Assembly: GCF_002237365.1 (NCBI RefSeq)
Contig: NZ_NMUO01000003.1
Span: forward strand, 33,615 to 97,614
Origin: Zobellella denitrificans
Lineage (GTDB): Bacteria > Pseudomonadota > Gammaproteobacteria > Enterobacterales > Aeromonadaceae
Length of the DNA: 64,000 nt
Reading direction: 5' to 3'
Part shown: piece after piece, positions 1 through 10,993 of the stretch
Numbering within the stretch: the stretch's first letter is position 1
Layout: every line of letters begins with the position of its first letter
Position numbers and translations under genes: made by a program
Notes under the pieces: generated by a model
The model's input: the letters and a program-made list of their open reading frames with translations, nothing else
The model's database searches: none
Told to the model about the DNA's origin: nothing

Positions 1-627
1 AAGGTGGTGGAACGGGGCATGGCCGACAAACTCTTTATCAACACCACCGGCGTGGGCGTGATCCCGGCGGGGCTGGCCCTGTCCGTTGCCGCGGCCCGGC
101 CCGGCGACAAAGTGCTGATCAACGGTCATGTAGGGGATCACGGCGCCGCCATCATGCTGGCCCGGGAAGAGCTGGGACTGGAGGGAGAGCTTGCCAGCGA
201 CTGTGCCGCCCTGCACACGCTGATCCAGCCGGTACTGGCGCAATGCGCGGGCGTGCGCTGCCTGCGCGACGCCACCCGCGGCGGCCTGGGAGGGGTGCTG
301 AACGAAATGGCCGAGGCGTCGTCGGTGGAGATCCGGCTGACCGAGCAGGATCTGCCCATTCGCCCGCAGACCCGGGCGTTGTGCGAACTGCTGGGGCTGG
401 AGCCGCTGCTGCTGGCCAATGAAGGGCTGGCCGCCATGGTGATCGCCCCCGAGCAGGCCGGGCAGGCCCTGGCGTTGTGGCAGGCTCACCCCCTGGGCCG
501 CCATGCCCGCATTATCGGCGAGGTAAGGGCGCCGGCGTCGCCGGGACGGCTCAGCCTGCTCGGTCCCTACGGTGGCGCGCGGCTGCTGGAGGTGCCTCAT
601 GGCCTGCAATTGCCACGGATCTGCTGA
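1..627 (+). CDS. hypE: HypE, hydrogenase maturation protein (5' end outside window)
   Basis: This is the C-terminal two thirds of HypE, which dehydrates a carbamoyl group carried on its C-terminal cysteine to make the cyanide ligands of the NiFe active site. The frame is open from base 1, so the true start lies upstream; a full HypE is about 330-350 residues. The visible part has the AIR-synthase-like C-terminal domain (DATRGGLGGVLNEMA, then LLANEGLAAMV) and ends in PRIC, the conserved terminal cysteine that carries the modification. The stop is 2 bases before hypA, so the genes are co-transcribed. hypC and hypD are not in view and are probably upstream. Confidence 0.95.
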   Translation, partial: KVVERGMADKLFINTTGVGVIPAGLALSVAAARPGDKVLINGHVGDHGAAIMLAREELGLEGELASDCAALHTLIQPVLAQCAGVRCLRDATRGGLGGVLNEMAEASSVEIRLTEQDLPIRPQTRALCELLGLEPLLLANEGLAAMVIAPEQAGQALALWQAHPLGRHARIIGEVRAPASPGRLSLLGPYGGARLLEVPHGLQLPRIC

Positions 628-629
628 GC

Positions 630-956
630 ATGCATGAGCTCTCGGTGGTGCGGGCCCTGCTGACCCAGCTCAAGCCTTATCAACACCGGGAGATCCGCCG
701 CATTACCGTCGAGGTGGGCGCCATGAGCTGCGTGGATGGTGCGCGGCTGCAGTTCTGTTTTGACATGGTCAAGGAAGAGGCCGGGTTAAGCGGTGCCGAG
801 CTGGTCATCCAGGTGGTGCCGGCCCGGGCCGAATGCCGGCACTGCGGCCGGCATTTCACCCCGGACAAACCGGGGGACGCCTGTCCCTGCAGCAGCCACG
901 ACTATACTTTGACGTCAGGAAGGCAACTGCTGTTAACGGAAATAGGATTCGGCTGA
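630..956 (+). CDS. hypA: HypA, hydrogenase nickel-insertion protein
   Basis: HypA (108 residues) works with HypB to deliver nickel to the hydrogenase large subunit. The protein starts MHELSVV, and the nickel site of the family is the N-terminal Met-His. The start at 630 is 2 bases after the hypE stop; the reading frame stays open further upstream, but only this start gives the family N-terminus. The zinc domain has a normal first knuckle (CRHC), but the second reads ACPCSS, so its cysteines are one residue apart where the family usually has CxxC. The stop overlaps the hypB start by one base. Confidence 0.95.
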   Translation: MHELSVVRALLTQLKPYQHREIRRITVEVGAMSCVDGARLQFCFDMVKEEAGLSGAELVIQVVPARAECRHCGRHFTPDKPGDACPCSSHDYTLTSGRQLLLTEIGFG

Positions 957-1696
957 TGTGTGGTCACTGCGGATGTTCCGGCGACAAGGCCCGGTTGTCG
1001 ACACCGGGCAGCGAAATCCATCGTCACCTTCACCATGAAGGTGACAGCCTGCAATTACAGCAGGCGCTGCTGGCCGGCAACGACGAACTGGCCCGGCAAA
1101 ACCGCGACTGGCTGACCGCCCATGGTATTACCTGCATCAACCTGATGGGCACCCCGGGCGCCGGCAAGACCCGGCTGCTGGAAGCCACCTTTGCCCATGC
1201 CCCCAGACAGGCCGGCTGGCCGCCGATGGCGGTGCTGGAAGGGGATCAGCACACCCAGAACGATGCTCGGCGCATTCAGGCCTGTGGCGGCCGGGTGGTG
1301 CAGATCAACACCGGCACCGGCTGTCATCTGGACGCGCACATGATACAGGCGGGGCTGGCCACCCTGGCGGCGCCGGACGGCGCGCTGGTGCTGGTTGAAA
1401 ACGTCGGCAACCTGGTGTGTCCGGCGTTGTTCGATCTGGGCGAGCAGCACCGCGTCGCCATGATGGCGGTGACCGACGGCGACGACAAACCGGAAAAATA
1501 TCCCCATCTGTTTGCCGGCTGCGGGCTGGTTATTATCAACAAGGCCGATCTGCTGCCTTATCTGAAGGTGGATCTCGACAGCATAAAAAGCGCCCTGCGC
1601 CGGCTTAATCCTCATGTTCAGATCCTGGTGCTGTCGGCCCAGAGCGGCGAGGGGCTGAATGCCTGGTACGACTGGCTGTTGAGCACGCGGTCATGA
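956..1696 (+). CDS. hypB: HypB, GTPase for nickel incorporation
   Basis: This is a 246-residue SIMIBI-class GTPase that supplies nickel to HypA and the hydrogenase large subunit. It opens with MCGHCGC, the N-terminal high-affinity nickel motif of the family. The P-loop GTPGAGKT is at residues 65-72, the metal-binding Cys-His pair at 123-124 (GTGCHLDAH), and the guanine-specificity motif NKAD at 195-198. There is no long histidine-rich stretch, only a short HRHLHHE segment, so it is probably a delivery enzyme and not a nickel store. It overlaps hypA and the next gene by 1 and 4 bases. Confidence 0.96.
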   Translation: MCGHCGCSGDKARLSTPGSEIHRHLHHEGDSLQLQQALLAGNDELARQNRDWLTAHGITCINLMGTPGAGKTRLLEATFAHAPRQAGWPPMAVLEGDQHTQNDARRIQACGGRVVQINTGTGCHLDAHMIQAGLATLAAPDGALVLVENVGNLVCPALFDLGEQHRVAMMAVTDGDDKPEKYPHLFAGCGLVIINKADLLPYLKVDLDSIKSALRRLNPHVQILVLSAQSGEGLNAWYDWLLSTRS

Positions 1697-2805
1697 GCCG
1701 GCGTTTTCTGCCGCGAAAGCACCTGCACCGGCTGCATCACGCGCTGGTGCAGGCCGGTTATGAGGTGATTGGCCCGCAAGTGAAAGACGACGCCATTGTG
1801 TTCGCGCCGCTGGCACATGTCGATGACCTTCCCTGGGGCTGGCAGGAACAGGCCGACGCGGGCAGCTACCGCCTGCAGCGCACCGCCGGCGAGCGCGCCT
1901 TTGCCTGGAACACCGGCCCGCAGGGCCTCAAACCCTGGCTGTTTTTACCTGAGCAACCCCTTTGGCGAGCCGAGCACACCGACGATGGCCTGCGTTTTCG
2001 CGCCGTGGAGCCAAAGCCCAGGCTGCTCGCGTTTATCGGCCTGCGGGGTTGCGATCTGGCGGCACTGCGCATTCAGGATCAGCATTTTGTCAAAGGGCCT
2101 TATGCCGATGCCTTTTACCGGGCTCAGCGCGAGCACCTCTTTATCGTGGCGGTGAACTGCGGCCGCAGCGCCGACACCTGCTTTTGTGTGTCGACCGGCG
2201 ACGGCCCCGAGGCCCGTTTCGGTTTTGATATTCTGCTCGACGAGCTGGCAGAGGGCTACCTGTTGCAGACCGGCAGCGACAAGGGCGACACCATTGCGGC
2301 TCAATTGCCGCTGAACAAGGCGATGAATAAGCAACTGAGCGAGGCGAAAACCGCGCTGGCGGCCTCCCGCCGGCAACAGCGAGTCATGCCCGGCGAAGCC
2401 GAACTGGCGCAGCTGGTGGACCGGCTCGACCACCCGCGCTGGCAGCAGGTGGCCGAACGTTGCCTGGCCTGTGGCAACTGCACCTCGGTCTGCCCTACCT
2501 GTTTTTGCTCGAAACAGGACACCGAAGGCGACATTCGCCATCGGCAGGCCGAGCAGGTACAGCGCTGGGACTCCTGTTTCAGCGAGCAGCACAGTTACAT
2601 CACCGGCAAGGTGATCCGCCATGAACTCCGCCACCGCTACCGGCAATGGCTGGTGCACAAGCTGGCCACCTGGCAGCAGCAATTCGGCCGCAGTGGCTGT
2701 GTCGGCTGCGGTCGCTGCATTGCCTGGTGTCCGGTGGCCATCGATCTGGTGGAAGAGAGCCAGGCCCTGCTGGAGGAGCCATCACAGGAGGACGACCATG
2801 GCTGA
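1693..2805 (+). CDS. hyhB: Group 3b NiFe-hydrogenase beta subunit, 4Fe-4S protein
   Basis: This 370-residue iron-sulfur subunit is homologous to the beta subunit of sulfhydrogenases and to anaerobic sulfite reductase subunit A. It carries electrons between the flavin subunit and the hydrogenase module. Two ferredoxin-type cysteine sets lie near the C-terminus: CLACGNCTSVCPTC from about residue 257 and CVGCGRCIAWCP from about residue 336. An upstream Cys-rich part (RGCDLAALR; NCGRSADTCFC) is typical of the family. The gene overlaps hypB by 4 bases and hyhG by 8 bases, so maturation and structural genes form one unit. The group 3b assignment rests on gene order and domain content. Confidence 0.9.
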   Translation: MSRRFLPRKHLHRLHHALVQAGYEVIGPQVKDDAIVFAPLAHVDDLPWGWQEQADAGSYRLQRTAGERAFAWNTGPQGLKPWLFLPEQPLWRAEHTDDGLRFRAVEPKPRLLAFIGLRGCDLAALRIQDQHFVKGPYADAFYRAQREHLFIVAVNCGRSADTCFCVSTGDGPEARFGFDILLDELAEGYLLQTGSDKGDTIAAQLPLNKAMNKQLSEAKTALAASRRQQRVMPGEAELAQLVDRLDHPRWQQVAERCLACGNCTSVCPTCFCSKQDTEGDIRHRQAEQVQRWDSCFSEQHSYITGKVIRHELRHRYRQWLVHKLATWQQQFGRSGCVGCGRCIAWCPVAIDLVEESQALLEEPSQEDDHG

Positions 2806-3616
2806 CGGGGTGCCCATGGTCGCCACCCTGGCGGCCAAAACCATGGAGGTGCCGGGAGTACATACCCTGAGTCTGGCGCTGGACACGCGCTCACCGTTCG
2901 ACTTCGATTACGGCCAGTTCAACATGCTTTACCTGTTTGGCGCCGGTGAGGTGGCCATTTCCATCATGGGCTGGCATCAGGGGCTGTTGCAGCACACCAT
3001 TCGCGCCGTGGGCCGGGTCACGCGGCCGCTGGTGGCGCTGGAGGTCGGCCAGCAGTTGGGCCTGCGCGGCCCCTTTGGCCGGGGCTGGCCACTGGCGCAG
3101 CTGCGGGGGAGGGACCTGGTGTTTATTACCGCCGGACTGGGCTGTGCCCCGGTGGTGGCGGCCATTCACCATGCGGTGGCCAACCGGGATCAATACGGTC
3201 GCATCGTGATCCTGCAAGGGGTCAAGCACCATGCCGATCTGCTGTGGCAGACGCAGTACCGGCGCTGGCAAACCCTGGGCGAATGCCAGGTATTGCTGGC
3301 TGCCAGCGAGGAACACCGGCACCGGCATCACTGGCGGCTGGGGCTGGTGACCGAATTGCTGGCGCTGGCGGAGTTTGATGCTGATCACTGTGCGGTCATG
3401 ATGTGCGGGCCCGAGATCATGATGCTGGCGGCCCTTAAACAGCTGGCGCGCTTAAAAGTGGCGGACGAGGCGGTTTACATGAGCCTTGAACGCAATTTTC
3501 AGTGCGGCCGGGGCCTGTGTGGTCATTGTCAGCTGGGGCCGTATTTTGTCTGCAAGGACGGTCCGGTATTTCATTATCCGCAGGTCAAGCCCTGGCTGGG
3601 CAGGGAGGGCGTATGA
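2798..3616 (+). CDS. hyhG: Group 3b hydrogenase gamma subunit, FAD/NAD(P)H-binding
   Basis: This 272-residue flavoprotein is the NAD(P)H-reacting subunit. It resembles PyrK and sulfite reductase subunit B of the ferredoxin-NADP reductase superfamily. An N-terminal FAD-binding barrel is followed by the nucleotide-binding fold, with AGLGCAP near residue 110 and the late MMCGPE motif near residue 200. The C-terminus carries a 2Fe-2S cysteine cluster (CGRGLCGHCQLGPYFVC) starting at about residue 236. The start at 2798 overlaps the end of hyhB, and the stop overlaps the hyhS start as ATGA. The preference for NADP or NAD cannot be told from the sequence. Confidence 0.9.
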   Translation: MADGVPMVATLAAKTMEVPGVHTLSLALDTRSPFDFDYGQFNMLYLFGAGEVAISIMGWHQGLLQHTIRAVGRVTRPLVALEVGQQLGLRGPFGRGWPLAQLRGRDLVFITAGLGCAPVVAAIHHAVANRDQYGRIVILQGVKHHADLLWQTQYRRWQTLGECQVLLAASEEHRHRHHWRLGLVTELLALAEFDADHCAVMMCGPEIMMLAALKQLARLKVADEAVYMSLERNFQCGRGLCGHCQLGPYFVCKDGPVFHYPQVKPWLGREGV

Positions 3617-4410
3617 CGGCCAAGCTGACCCTGGCGGTGCACAAGCTGACCTCCTGCTCCGGCTGCCAGCTGGCCTTGCTCAATCAGGGACCGGCGCTGC
3701 TGGATTTATTGGAGGAAGTGGAGTTTGTGCACTTCATCGAGGCGGGCATAACCGGGCCCGACAAAACCGTGGATGTGGCCTTGGTCGAGGGCAGTGTGTC
3801 CACGCCGGACGATCTCGAACGCGCCCGAACCCTTCGCCGCAACAGCAGGCTGGTGGTGACCATGGGCGCCTGTGCCACCAGCGGCGGCATTCAGGCCCTG
3901 CGCAATCTGGCGGATGGCCCGGGCTGGAAAGCGGCCGTTTATGCCCGGCCGGACTTTATCGCCACCCTGGCCACGTCCACCGGGGTAGCCGAGCACATCC
4001 AGGTGGACTTTGAACTCTGGGGCTGTCCCATTACCGTGGAGCAGATGCGCCATTTTCTGCGTCAGTTGCGCCTGGGCGTGTGGCCCCGGCCCGAGGCTGA
4101 AAAGCTGTGCATGGAGTGCAAGCGCCGTCAGCAGGTGTGCGTCATGGTCACCAGGGGTGCCCCCTGTCTGGGACCGGTGGTGCGCACCGGCTGTGGTGCC
4201 CTCTGTCCCGCCTTTGGCCGGGCCTGCTATGGCTGTTTTGGTCCGTCCGAGCAGCCCAACGGCGACAGCCTGGCCAACCGCTTCGCCGGCCTGGGGCTGC
4301 TGCCCGACGACATTGCCCGGCGGTTTGCCGCCATTCACAGCCACAGTCCGCCGTTTCGCGAGCAGTACCGGCGCTGGCAGCGCATCGATGTGCGGGAGGT
4401 CGACGAATGA
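3613..4410 (+). CDS. hyhS: Group 3b hydrogenase small (delta) subunit
   Basis: This is a 265-residue small subunit that holds the iron-sulfur clusters relaying electrons from the NiFe site. The proximal-cluster motif is present as CSGCQ (Cys15 and Cys18), GACA at 85-88 and a later WGCP. A further set of cysteines (CMECKRRQQVC, then CGALCPAFGRACYGC) supplies the other clusters. There is no twin-arginine signal, so the enzyme is cytoplasmic, as group 3 enzymes are. It overlaps both neighbours by 4 bases. The shorter length compared with membrane-bound uptake enzymes fits the group 3b small subunit. Confidence 0.92.
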   Translation: MTAKLTLAVHKLTSCSGCQLALLNQGPALLDLLEEVEFVHFIEAGITGPDKTVDVALVEGSVSTPDDLERARTLRRNSRLVVTMGACATSGGIQALRNLADGPGWKAAVYARPDFIATLATSTGVAEHIQVDFELWGCPITVEQMRHFLRQLRLGVWPRPEAEKLCMECKRRQQVCVMVTRGAPCLGPVVRTGCGALCPAFGRACYGCFGPSEQPNGDSLANRFAGLGLLPDDIARRFAAIHSHSPPFREQYRRWQRIDVREVDE

Positions 4411-5711
4411 AGAAAAAGGCCAGGCGTCGCATCGCTCTCAAGGTGCCCTTTGTAACCCGGCTGGAAGGGGAAGGCAGCCTGGAGCTGAACGCCAGAGGCG
4501 ACCGCATCGACCGGTTGCATCTGGCCATTTTCGAGCCGCCCCGGCTGTTTGAGAAGTTTCTGGAAGGGCGGGGCTATCAGGAGGTGCCGGATCTCAACGC
4601 CCGCATCTGTGGCATCTGCCCCATGGCCTACCAGCTCACTTCCATTCAGGCGATGGAGCGGTTGTTCGGCATAGCGCTGCCCCCGCCGCTGGCGCAACTG
4701 AGACTGCTGATGAATCTGGGAGAGTGGGTGCAAAGCCATGCTCTGCATATTCACTTTCTGGCGGCACCCGACTTTCTCGGGTTTGATCATGCCCTCGACA
4801 TGGCCAAGGTGTTCCCCGAGGTGCTGAAACGGGGCATGTTGCTGCAGGAAGCCGGTAATGCCCTGATGGCGCTGCTGGGCGGTCGCTCCGTACACCCGGT
4901 GGGGTTGCAGGTGGGGGGCTTTGGCCGTCTGCCCGATCACGAACGCTGGCATGAAGTGCGTGGGCTGGTGAAGCAGGCGCTGCCCGCCGCCGAGGCACTG
5001 GTGCGCTGGACCGCGGAGCTGACGTTGCCCGATTACAGCCACGACTTTATCTGGGTCAGCCTCACCGAGCCCGACGGTTATGCCATCAATGGTGGCCGTA
5101 TCACCAGCAGCCATGGCCTGAGCCTGGATTATTCCGACTACCCCCGACATTTTGCCGAGCATCAGGAGCCTCATTCCACCGCGCTCTATTCCCTGCTCGA
5201 TGGCCAGGATTACCTGGTCGGCCCGCTGGCGCGGATGAACAACAGTTTTGAGCGGCTGCCTGCCGAGGTGCGCGCCCTGGCCCGGGAATGCGGCTTTGCG
5301 TTTCCCAGCCGCAACATGTTTACCAGCATTCGAGCCCGGGCACTGGAAATATACTGGGCTCTGTTCGAGGCCGACCGATTGCTGGCGCAGCCATGCCCCA
5401 ACGGCGATGCCAGCCTGCCGGTCACTCCTACCGCGGGAGAATGCTGTTTCTGTACCGAGGCGCCGAGGGGCATGATTTATCATTATTACCGGCTGGATGA
5501 GCAGGGCCGGGTGCTGTCCTGCTCCATCATTCCGCCCACCAGTCAGAATCAGGCCCGTATCGAGCAGGATCTCAGGGCTTCGGTCACCCGCTTTGGCCTG
5601 CACCACAGCGATCAGGAGCTCAAACTGTTCTGCGAGCGGCTGATCCGCAACTACGACCCCTGCATTTCCTGCTCCACCCATTTTCTGCAGTTCAGGCTGC
5701 GGCGCGAATAG
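4407..5711 (+). CDS. hyhL: Group 3b NiFe-hydrogenase large (alpha) subunit
   Basis: This 434-residue catalytic subunit interconverts H2 and protons plus reduced pyridine nucleotide at a NiFe(CN)2CO centre. The two nickel-ligand pairs are intact: RICGIC with Cys68 and Cys71, and DPCISC with Cys419 and Cys422. The conserved RLEGEGSLEL segment is near the N-terminus. His425 follows as CSTH, and only nine residues remain after it; in families where a tail is removed by a protease, cleavage falls after this histidine. No maturation endopeptidase gene is seen in the window. It is the last gene of the tight hyp-hyh run; a 99-base gap follows before the ligase gene. Confidence 0.95.
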   Translation: MKKKARRRIALKVPFVTRLEGEGSLELNARGDRIDRLHLAIFEPPRLFEKFLEGRGYQEVPDLNARICGICPMAYQLTSIQAMERLFGIALPPPLAQLRLLMNLGEWVQSHALHIHFLAAPDFLGFDHALDMAKVFPEVLKRGMLLQEAGNALMALLGGRSVHPVGLQVGGFGRLPDHERWHEVRGLVKQALPAAEALVRWTAELTLPDYSHDFIWVSLTEPDGYAINGGRITSSHGLSLDYSDYPRHFAEHQEPHSTALYSLLDGQDYLVGPLARMNNSFERLPAEVRALARECGFAFPSRNMFTSIRARALEIYWALFEADRLLAQPCPNGDASLPVTPTAGECCFCTEAPRGMIYHYYRLDEQGRVLSCSIIPPTSQNQARIEQDLRASVTRFGLHHSDQELKLFCERLIRNYDPCISCSTHFLQFRLRRE

Positions 5712-5810
5712 CCGGTTTATGGCTAAACTTGCCTGAAGAGCGTCAAAGGGCGGCATCATTCGGCCACCCGCTCTGCCACCCGTAAAGCCACCGGCAAGCA
5801 GGAGGCTCGC

Positions 5811-7572
<1,762 letters not shown>

Positions 7573-7595
<23 letters not shown>

Positions 7596-8571
7596 CGGCA
7601 GCGGGCCGGACAGCCGTCACTTGCTGCAGTTGCTGCAGGCAATGTTGCGCATTCGCCGTTTTGAAGAGCGCTGCGCCGAGCTGTATATGGAAGAAAAAAT
7701 CCGCGGTTTTCTGCATCTTTATATTGGTGAAGAAGCAGTGGCGGTGGGCGTGATGCAGGCGCTGACGGCGGAAGATGCGGTGATCGCTACCTACCGGGAG
7801 CACGGCCATGCGCTGGCCCGGGGGCTGGACATGAAAGCGGTGATGGCGGAGATGTTCGGCAAAGTCGGGGGCAGCAGCCGGGGGCGGGGCGGCTCCATGC
7901 ATATTTTCGACAAGAACAAACGTTTCTATGGTGGCAATGCCATTGTCGCCGGCGCCCTGCCGATGGCGGTGGGACTGGCATTGGCCGACAAGCTGCAGAA
8001 CCGCCGCCGGGTAACCTGCTGCTTCTTCGGTGAAGGGGCGGCGGCGGAAGGCGAATTTCACGAAAGCCTCAATTTGGCCCAACTGTGGCAACTGCCGGTG
8101 CTGTTCGTGTGTGAGAACAACCGCTACGCCATGGGCACGGCCCTGGCCATCTCCGAGTCGGAGCAGCACATTTACAGAAAGGCCGCCAGCTATGGCCTGG
8201 ACGCCCGCGAGGTGGACGGCATGCAGGTGGCGGCGGTGGAAGCGGCAGCCAGGGAGTCTTGTGACGCCATTCGTCAGGGGGGCGGGCCCCGCTTTCTGGA
8301 ATGCCTGACCTACCGTTTTCGCGGTCACTCCATGTTTGATACCCAGCTTTACCGTACCCCGGATGAAGTGGAGCAATGGCAGCAAAAGGGCCCCATTGTG
8401 CAGCTCAGGAAACTTCTTGAGCAGCGCGGTGAGCTGGATGACGCCCGGTGGCAGCAACTGGAGCAGGCGGTCAGATTGGAGTTGAATGAGGCTGTTTCCT
8501 TTGCCGAGCAGTCGGTGTTTGAGCCCGAGTCGGAGCTGTGCCGCGGCGTCTATCAGGAGCCGGAAGCATGA
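7573..8571 (+). CDS. 2-oxoacid (pyruvate/acetoin-type) dehydrogenase E1 alpha
   Basis: This 332-residue thiamine-diphosphate E1 alpha subunit is of the heterotetrameric pyruvate or acetoin dehydrogenase type. The ThDP-magnesium signature runs from [12 protein letters not shown] to [10 protein letters not shown], and RGRGGSMH and RGHSMFD are phosphorylation-loop motifs of the family. The ATG at 7573 was chosen because AGGG lies about 8 bases upstream; an ATG two codons earlier lacks that spacing. It overlaps the end of the ligase gene by 23 bases. The true substrate cannot be assigned: pyruvate, acetoin and 2-oxobutyrate enzymes share these motifs. Confidence 0.9.
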
Positions 8572-9551
8572 ATATGCCAGACATCAGCTACCGTGAGGTG
8601 GTGCGGGAAGCCATACGGGAAGCCATTCGGCAGGATCCCCGGGTATTCCTGATGGGCGAGGACGTGGGCCATTATGGCGGCTGCTATGCGGTAACCAAGG
8701 GGCTGCTGCAGGAATTTGGCGAGCAGCGGGTGCGGGATACGCCCTTGTCCGAGTCCGGGTTTGTCGGGGCCGGGATAGGCGCGGCGCTGGGGGGCATGCG
8801 GCCCATTGTGGAGGTGATGACGGTCAATTTCAGCCTGTTGGCGCTGGATCAGATCGTCAACAATGCCGCCACCCTGCGCCACATGTCCGGTGGCCAGCTG
8901 GGGGTGCCGCTGGTGATCCGCATGGCCTGCGGCGCCGGCCGGCAGCTGGCGGCCCAGCATTCCCACAGTCTGGAAAACTGGTATGCCCACGTGCCCGGCC
9001 TCAAGGTGCTGGCGCCGGCCACCCTGGCCGATGCCCGTTATATGCTGGCGATGGCCCTGGCGGATCCCGATCCTGTGCTGCTGTTTGAGCATGTGCTGCT
9101 CTACAACATGACGGGGCCGGCCCCCACGGCGGAGCAGTGCCCCGACATGCACCGGGCGCTGGTGCGCCGGCAAGGGACGGATCTCAGCCTGGTCAGCTAC
9201 GGTGGCTCCATGCCCAAGGTACTGGACGCCGCCGAGTTGTTGCAAAGCCGGGACATCAGCGCCGAGGTGATCGATCTGCGCTGCCTGCGTCCACTGGATC
9301 TCGACACCCTGTTTGCCTCGGTCAACAAGACCCGGCGCCTGCTGGTAGTGGACGAAGGCTGGCGCACCGGCAGCCTGGCCGGCGAGATTTGCGCCCAGGT
9401 GGCGGAGCATTGCTTCTGGTCGCTGGATGCACCGCCCCAGCGGGTGTGCAGCAGAGAGGTACCGATCCCTTATCCCCGGCATCTGGAGCTGGCGGCCACC
9501 CCCCAGGTCGAGGGCATAGTGGCTGCCGCCATCAGGGTGGTGGGAAAATGA
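8568..9551 (+). CDS. 2-oxoacid dehydrogenase E1 beta
   Basis: This 327-residue E1 beta subunit pairs with the alpha subunit just upstream to form the decarboxylating half of the complex. It shows the transketolase pyrimidine-binding domain ([12 protein letters not shown], then [17 protein letters not shown] with the conserved glutamate) and the C-terminal transketolase domain ([14 protein letters not shown]). The start overlaps the previous stop as ATGA, and the end overlaps the E2 gene in the same way. Length and motifs are normal for the family. Confidence 0.92.
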   Translation: MNMPDISYREVVREAIREAIRQDPRVFLMGEDVGHYGGCYAVTKGLLQEFGEQRVRDTPLSESGFVGAGIGAALGGMRPIVEVMTVNFSLLALDQIVNNAATLRHMSGGQLGVPLVIRMACGAGRQLAAQHSHSLENWYAHVPGLKVLAPATLADARYMLAMALADPDPVLLFEHVLLYNMTGPAPTAEQCPDMHRALVRRQGTDLSLVSYGGSMPKVLDAAELLQSRDISAEVIDLRCLRPLDLDTLFASVNKTRRLLVVDEGWRTGSLAGEICAQVAEHCFWSLDAPPQRVCSREVPIPYPRHLELAATPQVEGIVAAAIRVVGK

Positions 9552-10687
9552 TCAAAACCATCAGCATGCCATCCTTCGGATCCGACATGGCCAAGGGCAC
9601 GGTGGCGGAATGGCGGGTGAAACCCGGGGATGCGGTTCACCGGGGCGATGTGATCGCCACCATCGACACCATGAAGGGACTGATTGATCTGGAAGTCTTT
9701 GACGAAGGCGTAGTTGAGGCACTACTGGCACCGATAGGTGAGCCGTTGCAGGTGGGTGAGCCCATCGCTCGCTTGCGCCTGAGTGGTGATGCCGAACAGG
9801 AGGAAACGGTCAGAGAACCCCGGGTACCGAATATGCCTGAGCCGGAACCGACCAGGCCGGCGGCTGCCGGGAGATCCGTTCGCATTTCGCCGGCGGCCCG
9901 CCAGCGGGCCGGCCAGTTGGGCATCGACTGGCGTGGTCTGGGACCCGGCAGTGGACCCGATGGCGCCCTGGTGCTGGCGGATATCGAGGCGTTGGCGTCA
10001 TCGTCAAAGCCGCAGGAAGCGGAGCCGCGGATGCGCCAGGCCATTGCCGATGTGGTGAGTCGCTCCAAGCGGGAGATCCCCCATTACTATCTGGAGCAGG
10101 ATATTGCCCTGGCGCGGGCCCAGGCCTGGTGCACGGCCTTTAATCATGGCAAGCCCGCCGAACAACTGGTGCTGGCCAATGCCCTTGTCTACTGTGCCCT
10201 GGCTCGAGCACTGGCCGAGTTTCCCCGCTTCAACGGTTTTTACCGGGACGGTCACTATTACAGCGAACCCCGGGTGCACCTGGGTAACGTCATCCACCTG
10301 CGCCGGGGCGGGCTGGTGGTGCCGGCCATCCATGACGCGCACCTACTGGGAGCGGCACAAATGATGGCGGCCCTTCGGGATCAGGTGATCCGGGCCCGGG
10401 AAGGGGGGCTGCGCAGCGCTGAACTGCAGGAGGCGACGGTGACCGTGTCCAGTTTGGGGGAACGGGGAGTGGATCGCATTCAGGGGGTGATCTTTCCGCC
10501 GCAAGTGGCCCTGCTGGGTATTGGTCGGGTGCGTCTGGCTCCCTGGGTACAGCAGCAGAACATAGTGCCCATGCTCCAGGCCAGCTTCAGCCTGGCCGCC
10601 GACCACAGGGTGAGTGACGGTCACGAGGGCGCCCGTTTGCTTAACCGGATAGACAACTTATTGCAACAGCCGGAGCAACTGGAATGA
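9548..10687 (+). CDS. 2-oxoacid dehydrogenase E2, lipoyl acyltransferase
   Basis: This 379-residue E2 core has one N-terminal lipoyl domain (residues 1-75), a linker, a peripheral subunit-binding domain (from about residue 114) and a catalytic acyltransferase domain ending with DHRVSDG, where the active His and Asp are intact. The lipoylated lysine should be Lys43, within DTMKG; most E2 domains have ETDKA or ETMKM there, so the site is slightly unusual. It normally hands acyl groups to CoA. No E3 dihydrolipoamide dehydrogenase gene is in the cluster, so E3 must come from elsewhere. It overlaps the ACP gene by 4 bases. Confidence 0.9.
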   Translation: MIKTISMPSFGSDMAKGTVAEWRVKPGDAVHRGDVIATIDTMKGLIDLEVFDEGVVEALLAPIGEPLQVGEPIARLRLSGDAEQEETVREPRVPNMPEPEPTRPAAAGRSVRISPAARQRAGQLGIDWRGLGPGSGPDGALVLADIEALASSSKPQEAEPRMRQAIADVVSRSKREIPHYYLEQDIALARAQAWCTAFNHGKPAEQLVLANALVYCALARALAEFPRFNGFYRDGHYYSEPRVHLGNVIHLRRGGLVVPAIHDAHLLGAAQMMAALRDQVIRAREGGLRSAELQEATVTVSSLGERGVDRIQGVIFPPQVALLGIGRVRLAPWVQQQNIVPMLQASFSLAADHRVSDGHEGARLLNRIDNLLQQPEQLE

Positions 10688-10968
10688 AAGACAAGCAAGC
10701 GCTGACCGAGCTGGTCTGTCGCCACATTCGGGACATAGCACCGGATGCCGATACCGCACAGCTGGATCCGGGAGAAGACATGAGAGACGCACTCGATCTG
10801 GACTCGATGGATTTTCTGCGGCTGGTTGAGGCGCTGGGTCGGGAGCTGGAGATACGTATTCCGGAAGCCGACTTTGCCAGCATCACTCAGCTGTCGCAGA
10901 TGGTGGATTACCTGAGCCGGCACACCGGCGAATCCGAGCAAGAAGATACCGGCCAGGGGCCGGTATGA
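10684..10968 (+). CDS. Acyl carrier protein, dedicated to the upstream cluster
   Basis: This 94-residue acidic protein has the phosphopantetheine attachment motif DLDSMDF, with Ser41 as the attachment site. It overlaps the E2 gene as ATGA, so it is translated with the ligase and dehydrogenase subunits and is not the housekeeping fatty-acid AcpP, which sits in fab clusters. The last helix region (LSQMVDYLSRH) fits a standard four-helix carrier. The context suggests that an acyl group made or activated by the neighbouring enzymes is loaded on this carrier; that step is inferred and not shown by the sequence. Confidence 0.88.
   Translation: MKDKQALTELVCRHIRDIAPDADTAQLDPGEDMRDALDLDSMDFLRLVEALGRELEIRIPEADFASITQLSQMVDYLSRHTGESEQEDTGQGPV
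10946..10966. terminator. Perfect hairpin between convergent ACP and ribA genes
   Basis: A 9-bp perfect stem (ATACCGGCC / GGCCGGTAT) with a 3-base loop covers the last codons of the ACP gene. It has no good T-run on the plus strand and only a TCTTCTT stretch on the minus strand, so it may be a weak terminator for ribA or both. Confidence 0.4.
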
Positions 10969-10993
10969 CTCAGGGGGCGGGGGAAAGGAACCT

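Noticed and set aside
5712..5810. FNR-type site between hyhL and the ligase gene
   Set aside because: TTGCC and GTCAA are present but spaced too far apart for an FNR palindrome; no other anaerobic regulator site was convincing.
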